A stretch of 64,000 bases of DNA, taken from positions 2,713,978-2,777,977 of the forward strand of contig NW_022098001.1 in assembly GCF_002288925.2 (NCBI RefSeq). The letters run 5' to 3'. The position numbers and the translations under genes were made by a program. Numbering within the stretch: position 1 is the stretch's first letter; each line of letters starts with the position of its first letter. Positions 59,456-64,000 of the stretch are shown here, piece by piece. The notes under the pieces are model-generated. The model did not search any database. It saw nothing but the letters and a program-made list of their open reading frames with translations, and was not told the DNA's origin. The DNA comes from Delphinapterus leucas. Taxonomy: Eukaryota > Chordata > Mammalia > Artiodactyla > Monodontidae.

Positions 59456-61209
59456 GGCTGAGGGAATCTTTGAAATCTTGCCTTTGAAGATTATTGGACC
59501 TGAACTAGTCCTGACATCTGGATGAAACATACACTTACAACTCTCCAGCTGAGAGTACTTTGTGCTTTTTTGTGTATGTCCTAAAACTTCCTGTTTGAGA
59601 TAAGGGAAAGCATTAACAAGATGGGATTTTTGTAGAATAGGTCCTAGAAGCCTGGTTTATGATGGAAGTTAATATCCTGTTTCATCCATTTAAAATCACA
59701 GACTCTAAAGGAATTGAAAGCTCATTTCTTTCAACCCATTAACTTTCCAGATAAGGACAGTATTGCTCAGTGTCTTTATTTGTACAATTTTCTTTTTCAC
59801 CTTGCATGGTTGAGGTTTGGATTATGTTTTCAATCCTTCATTCAATATCTCTTTACTAATAACCTAATTAAATGCTGTGCCTGGAAATGTCCTTTCTTTG
59901 CACAGGATTTTGAAAGCCACAAAACTATTTCATAAGGCAGATCTGGTTTTCTGGGGAAGAACTCACCACTCCAATCCACTTGCAATAGAATGTTCCTTCC
60001 TGAACATTTATTTGCCACTTGGTAGCCATTAGGCTCTGTGTATAATGAAAAAGAATTAGGGGCCTCCAAATGAAAGGTCTGAAATTTACTTCTGTCTGTT
60101 TTTTCCCTCTGTGCAACAACTTTGTACTTTGGGAATCATAAAAAAGAACACCTCAATTTCACCTACACTTCCACCAATTGGGCAGTAATCTCAGCCACTA
60201 TTTAAGAAAGTTCAATGCTTAAAAGGTATTTTGAGGAAAAAACCTATTTTACATGAATGTGAAATATGAATGTTTATTAAATTGAGGGTTTTTTGAACAA
60301 ATAGAGTCATTATTATTTTTATAAAACCTTTGTTTGTAAGGCAAGAATTATAAGTTGCAAATTGGAAGGAATGCATATAGAAATAAATGCCTAAGTAAAA
60401 AAGTACAGTTAAAGCTGGAGATTCTATAAAGAACATAGACAGTGAGACACAGCAATTCTCATGTTGTCATGATTACATATTATTTGTTCAAATAAGCCAA
60501 GGTATAAACTATATATATCTCCCTTGAAATAAACATCATTAACAGCATTATGAGATATCTAATATGCATTAAACACTTTATTTAAAATCTGGCAGGTGAG
60601 TTAAACACTCCTGCAGACTTCCCTTGCTTTCCTTAGAAAACTATATTTCAGAAAATTTAGCAGGAAAGTAAATCTTATCTCACCTGACTTCCATTATAGC
60701 ATCATTTTAGAATGGGCATACTCTTAACATAATTTGTTTAAAATAAGGTTTATTTATATCTTTCGACAATGTCCCTGTGGGAAAGTGAAATTGATTTCTA
60801 TTTTTAAAGGATTTTATAGTTCAGTTATTGTTTTAATTGCATAACCTTGTTGTAAATATTTTTTTAAAATAAAACCCTTCAGCATCATTACCATTATCAC
60901 ACAGTGGTAAAGTTTTCAATTTTAGGATGTTGCTGTAATTCATTGTGTTGTTTGAGAGGTATCAAGGACTTTTCTCATGCCAACACTGATTTGCCAACAT
61001 GCTCAATTGATTCATCAGTTTGCTTACATATGTACCAATACAATTACTTTTCTAGATTAAATTAAGATTAAAATATTGGGTGCAAGGAAGCTTATTTTAA
61101 AATGTAAATTTATTATAATTGTGTATAATTGTGGAGGGGTATATATGTTTAAAGTAACTTCAATCACTATATCATCCTCAAAGACTGATTTATCAGATGA
61201 TCTACTCTT
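59456..61209. other. Unannotated stretch, 1.75 kb
   Basis: AT-rich sequence with nothing recognised. Overlapping frames of 64-75 codons at 59714-60119 and 60212-60436 are unsupported. Confidence 0.4.
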
Positions 61210-61545
61210 TGATTTTTTTAAGTTGTTCCTCAGTGCCTAGCATGATACTCTGAGATAAAAAAGACACAACGATTACCCTAAAGAACTGGTAGGGAGGTAG
61301 GTGCAAACTTTAAGGGGATTCTTACGAAAGTATATTAGGAGAATTGAAGAGTTAGTAACTGGGAGCTTGAAGAGGCAGGGAAGACTTCATAGAGATTGCA
61401 GATTCTTGCTAAGGGAGAAAGGGGTTGGTAGTGGGGAGAAGGAGGAGGACATTCATGGCAGAGGGCACGTGGCATGTGCAAGGCTCGGAGGCTTGGGAGA
61501 ACATGCTGTGAGAGGAAAGCTACAAGTACTCGAACACAACCAGAA
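61210..61545 (-). repeat. L2 LINE relic
   Basis: The plus strand has 'cctcagtgcctagcatgata', then 'ggcagggaagacttcataga', 'cattcatggcagagggcacg' and 'tggcatgtgcaaggctcgga', inverted L2 ORF2 and 3' UTR wording. The 89-codon plus frame at 61301-61570 is antisense to it. Confidence 0.65.
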
Positions 61546-61707
61546 TAAAGCTGGATTCGTCTTGGCCTAATTCCTGGTGTTTCCTCAATCTGTCCTCAGT
61601 TACCAAATCTCTTAGAAAATTGAATACCTGGAAAATTCCTTCTCATGTATGCTTTGTGACAGTCTGAGTGTGAGACATATGTAAATGGACAAAGCAACAA
61701 GTGAGCT

Positions 61708-61708
<1 letters not shown>

Positions 61709-61739
<31 letters not shown>
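61709..61739. repeat. (CA)n microsatellite
   Basis: About 15 uninterrupted CA units. Confidence 0.95.
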
Positions 61740-61742
<3 letters not shown>

Positions 61743-61940
61743 TTACATTATTTCTCAGAGGAAGAAAAAGCCTGTGATGTAAGAACTATTACTATATCCA
61801 TTTTACCAACATGGAAACGGAGGTTTTGAGAAGTTAAACAACACCGAGGTCAGCTATTTAGTACGGAGCTGAGATTTGAACCTAGGAAATTTGACTTAAA
61901 AGCCCAAGTTTTCATCTTTCACATACTGCCTCTTCTAAGA
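61740..61940 (-). repeat. MIR SINE
   Basis: Inverted MIR wording: 'atccattttaccaacatgga', then 'aaacggaggttttgagaagt', 'gctgagatttgaacctagga' and 'catctttcacatactgcctc'. Confidence 0.75.
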
Positions 61941-62025
61941 ACCCATGACACCATGAGGTTTATCAGAGGGAAACACAAGAAGAATAAATGATCTTAGTAC
62001 ACCATATAGTAACAGACTGTATCAG

Positions 62026-62418
62026 TTTCATGTTGCTGCTTTAGCAAATTACATCAAACATAGGATTTTGGCAGTCTGCTTCCTTTCTGGAGGCCCTGAG
62101 GGGAGAATCCATTTTCTTGCCTTTTTCAGCTTCTAGAGGCCACCTGCAATCCTTGGCTTGCTGATCACTTCTTTCATCACTCCAGCCTCTTGCTTTCATG
62201 GTCACATCTTTTCCTACTGATGTAGAACCTCCTGTCTCCTTCTTCTAAGTCTCCTTTGATTACATTGGAGCAATCCTGATAATCCAGGATAATGACTCTA
62301 TCCCAAGATCCTTAATTTAATCACATTTGCAAAGTACATTTTACCATGTAAGTTAACATATTCATAGGTCCTGAGGTTTAGAATGTGGGCATATTTGGGG
62401 AGGCCATATCACAAAGAG
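62026..62418 (-). repeat. MLT1-type LTR (ERVL-MaLR relic)
   Basis: The plus strand starts TGTATCAGTTTCATGTTGCTG and contains 'ttaatcacatttgcaaagta', then 'ttaccatgtaagttaacata' and 'ggaggccatatcaca'. This is the reverse complement of MLT1 LTR wording. Near 62280-62310 it reads 'ataatccaggataatgactc', also diagnostic. No internal retroviral sequence is next to it, so it is probably a solo LTR. Confidence 0.78.
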
Positions 62419-62434
62419 TGATGCAATCTAGGAA

Positions 62435-62600
62435 AAATTATTTGTTTAAGTTCTAGGTAAGGAAGAGTGAATAGGCATGAACTCTGACCTCAAGGAGCTC
62501 AAAGTCTAGTAGGGACTCAGACATGTTAACCAAAAATGAATAAAATGGGGCAAAGTACTACTACAGGGTGCAGAGTGAGTACTTAGCAGTTAGCCTGATG
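62435..62600 (-). repeat. L2 LINE 3' UTR relic
   Basis: The plus strand reads 'tctgacctcaaggagctcaa', then 'agtctagtagggactcagac' and 'tactactacagggtgcagag', matching the inverted L2 3' UTR. Confidence 0.65.
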
Positions 62601-64000
62601 ATGGTACAGAGAAAGCCACATAGCATTCTCCTGTATTTGGAATATTATCAGGACTCCATAGACCATTGTCTCAAATTAAATTTCCATTGAGAAAATAATA
62701 AACTTAAGTTTAACTTATTATTATATTTATGACTTTTGTGAAATTCCCAAAACATTAAGTATTATCTTAGAAGTTAAAGTTGCGCTCAAGGATATTTTTT
62801 AATATATCCTGAAGTTAAAAATTTTAATTCTAAAAAAACAGAAATCCTTTCAGCACATTCTAGAAACATTCCAGAAGATTCTAACCAAGAAGTTGATTCA
62901 TATGTATGTGTCTAGCTAGCCTATTACTTTAAATGAAAAATAACCCACATGACAAATGGATTTTTCTTCCTCAGAAATGTTTCCCAGTTATTGACCCAGG
63001 TATGTTTTTTTAAAGTTATCTCTTTATTGCTTTTACTTTTATGTGAATCATATCAAACCACCGTAATGTCAGAGTGCCCCAAAACATAAGATTTGTGAAG
63101 GCCTGCATTTCAAAAATAATATTAGTCTATAGAAAACTCCTTTACACCATGAAACAAGGACTACCCTTTGACCAAGCTCTAGGAATTTCTCCCTCACCAA
63201 GACGAAAGCAATCCAAAAACCGACCAGCAGAGTTGATTCTTTTTGCCCCCCTGGAATTCAGCAATAGGCTTTCACACTTTCTTGAAGCTCCCATTGGCTT
63301 TGAGGAGAAAAGACAATTAACCCTGACTTAAGAAGCATTTCACTGTAGACTCTTCCTGCTGGGTTAACAAACATGACTAAGAAAGAGAGCTTCTTGGGAG
63401 TGCCTCACTCAGTGTCATTATTGATTAGTGATACCCATTCTCTTAGCAAAGCTTTTAGGAACTTAAGATTCAAGGGAGTTTGATAATTAGAAATGAAGTT
63501 TTCAATTGCTTTTTTGTACAAATTTGTTAACTGAACTGTTAAGTGATGAGATGCTGAATAGAGAGCCTTCCTGGGACGTCCTGGCTTCACTCACCACGGT
63601 AACCAGTCATGCCTTATGTGTGGCTCACTGTGCTCCTTTTTGATTTAAATGATTCTTCCCCTACTTCTCTCATGGTCCTGCAAGGGGTGCCATATCATCT
63701 CGTAGCTTGAAGTTGTAACATATAAGCATCTATTAATTAGAGGGCTGTGTAGCCAGTTATACTTGACTAACCTGCTTATCCATTCTCTTAAACAGCTCTA
63801 ATACTACCTCTGGTTTTTGACTTTGTTTGTTCGGGTTTTTTAATAACTTCAGACTATGTAATAAGACATGCTCCTTATGATTTAAAATGACAAAATTCTA
63901 TTGTATCAGAATTTTTTCCTAGCATATTTGGAAACTAATTCAAATTTTCAAAGTGCATGAAAGGCAGTTATTGAATGAAGAGCTTTTCCTTTACCTGAGG
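62601..64000. other. Unannotated stretch, 1.4 kb
   Basis: No recognised repeat, exon or RNA. The 85-codon plus frame at 63074-63331 and the 61-codon minus frame at 63405-63590 show no domain. Confidence 0.4.

Noticed and set aside
1..64000. CRISPR arrays, phage, operons or bacterial defence systems
   Set aside because: No spaced direct repeats, no bacterial gene structure; the window is mammalian repeat-rich DNA.

Overview
This looks like mammalian nuclear DNA, most likely from a cetacean. It is AT-rich, has no operons and no long open frames, and is packed with interspersed repeats. Three complete copies and one edge fragment of a tRNA-derived SINE carry the sequence typical of the CHR family (starting GGCTTCCCTGGTGGCGCAG), known from whales, hippos and ruminants. 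I saw no ruminant BovB or Bov-tA repeats and no primate Alu or rodent B1. The LINE-1 copies have the 3' UTR form seen in cetartiodactyls. The species call is inference; the repeat content is read from the sequence.

I find no exon, intact host gene, structural RNA gene or CRISPR array that I can support. The window reads as intergenic or deep-intronic sequence. Every longer open frame I could explain is a decayed transposon or a chance frame.

Layout. 0-3.8 kb: CHR fragment, L2 pieces, a possible LTR and a hAT-type DNA transposon with perfect 15-bp inverted ends. 5.4-6.6 kb: a 5'-truncated L1 and an adjacent CHR SINE, each with its own target-site duplication (TSD). 8.5-11.2 kb: L2, a MIR split by a young CHR SINE, an inverted MIR and a short L1 3' UTR. 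11-25 kb: scattered MIR, L2, MLT1 and L1M relics and one CHR SINE. 25-37 kb: few recognisable repeats. 37.4-42.1 kb: a dense nest of L1M, a younger L1, an L2 split by an LTR, another L2 and a hAT element. 44-49 kb: MIR and L2, including a MIR split by an L1M. 49.2-55.5 kb: a near full-length L1 with 5' UTR, broken ORF1 and broken ORF2, interrupted by a 100-N assembly gap. 56.6-58.3 kb: two abutting L1 3' ends on the minus strand and an L1M. 58.9-62.6 kb: L2, MIR and MLT1 relics. 62.6-64 kb: nothing recognised.

The most actionable observation is technical. The 349 bases before the N gap are repeated after it with two mismatches, and both copies share the same private L1 lesions. The gap is therefore probably a false duplication made of two overlapping contig ends. 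I did not find a new biological system here. Boundaries of ancient repeats (MIR, L2, L1M, MLT1) are approximate and come from recalled consensus patterns, not from a database search.
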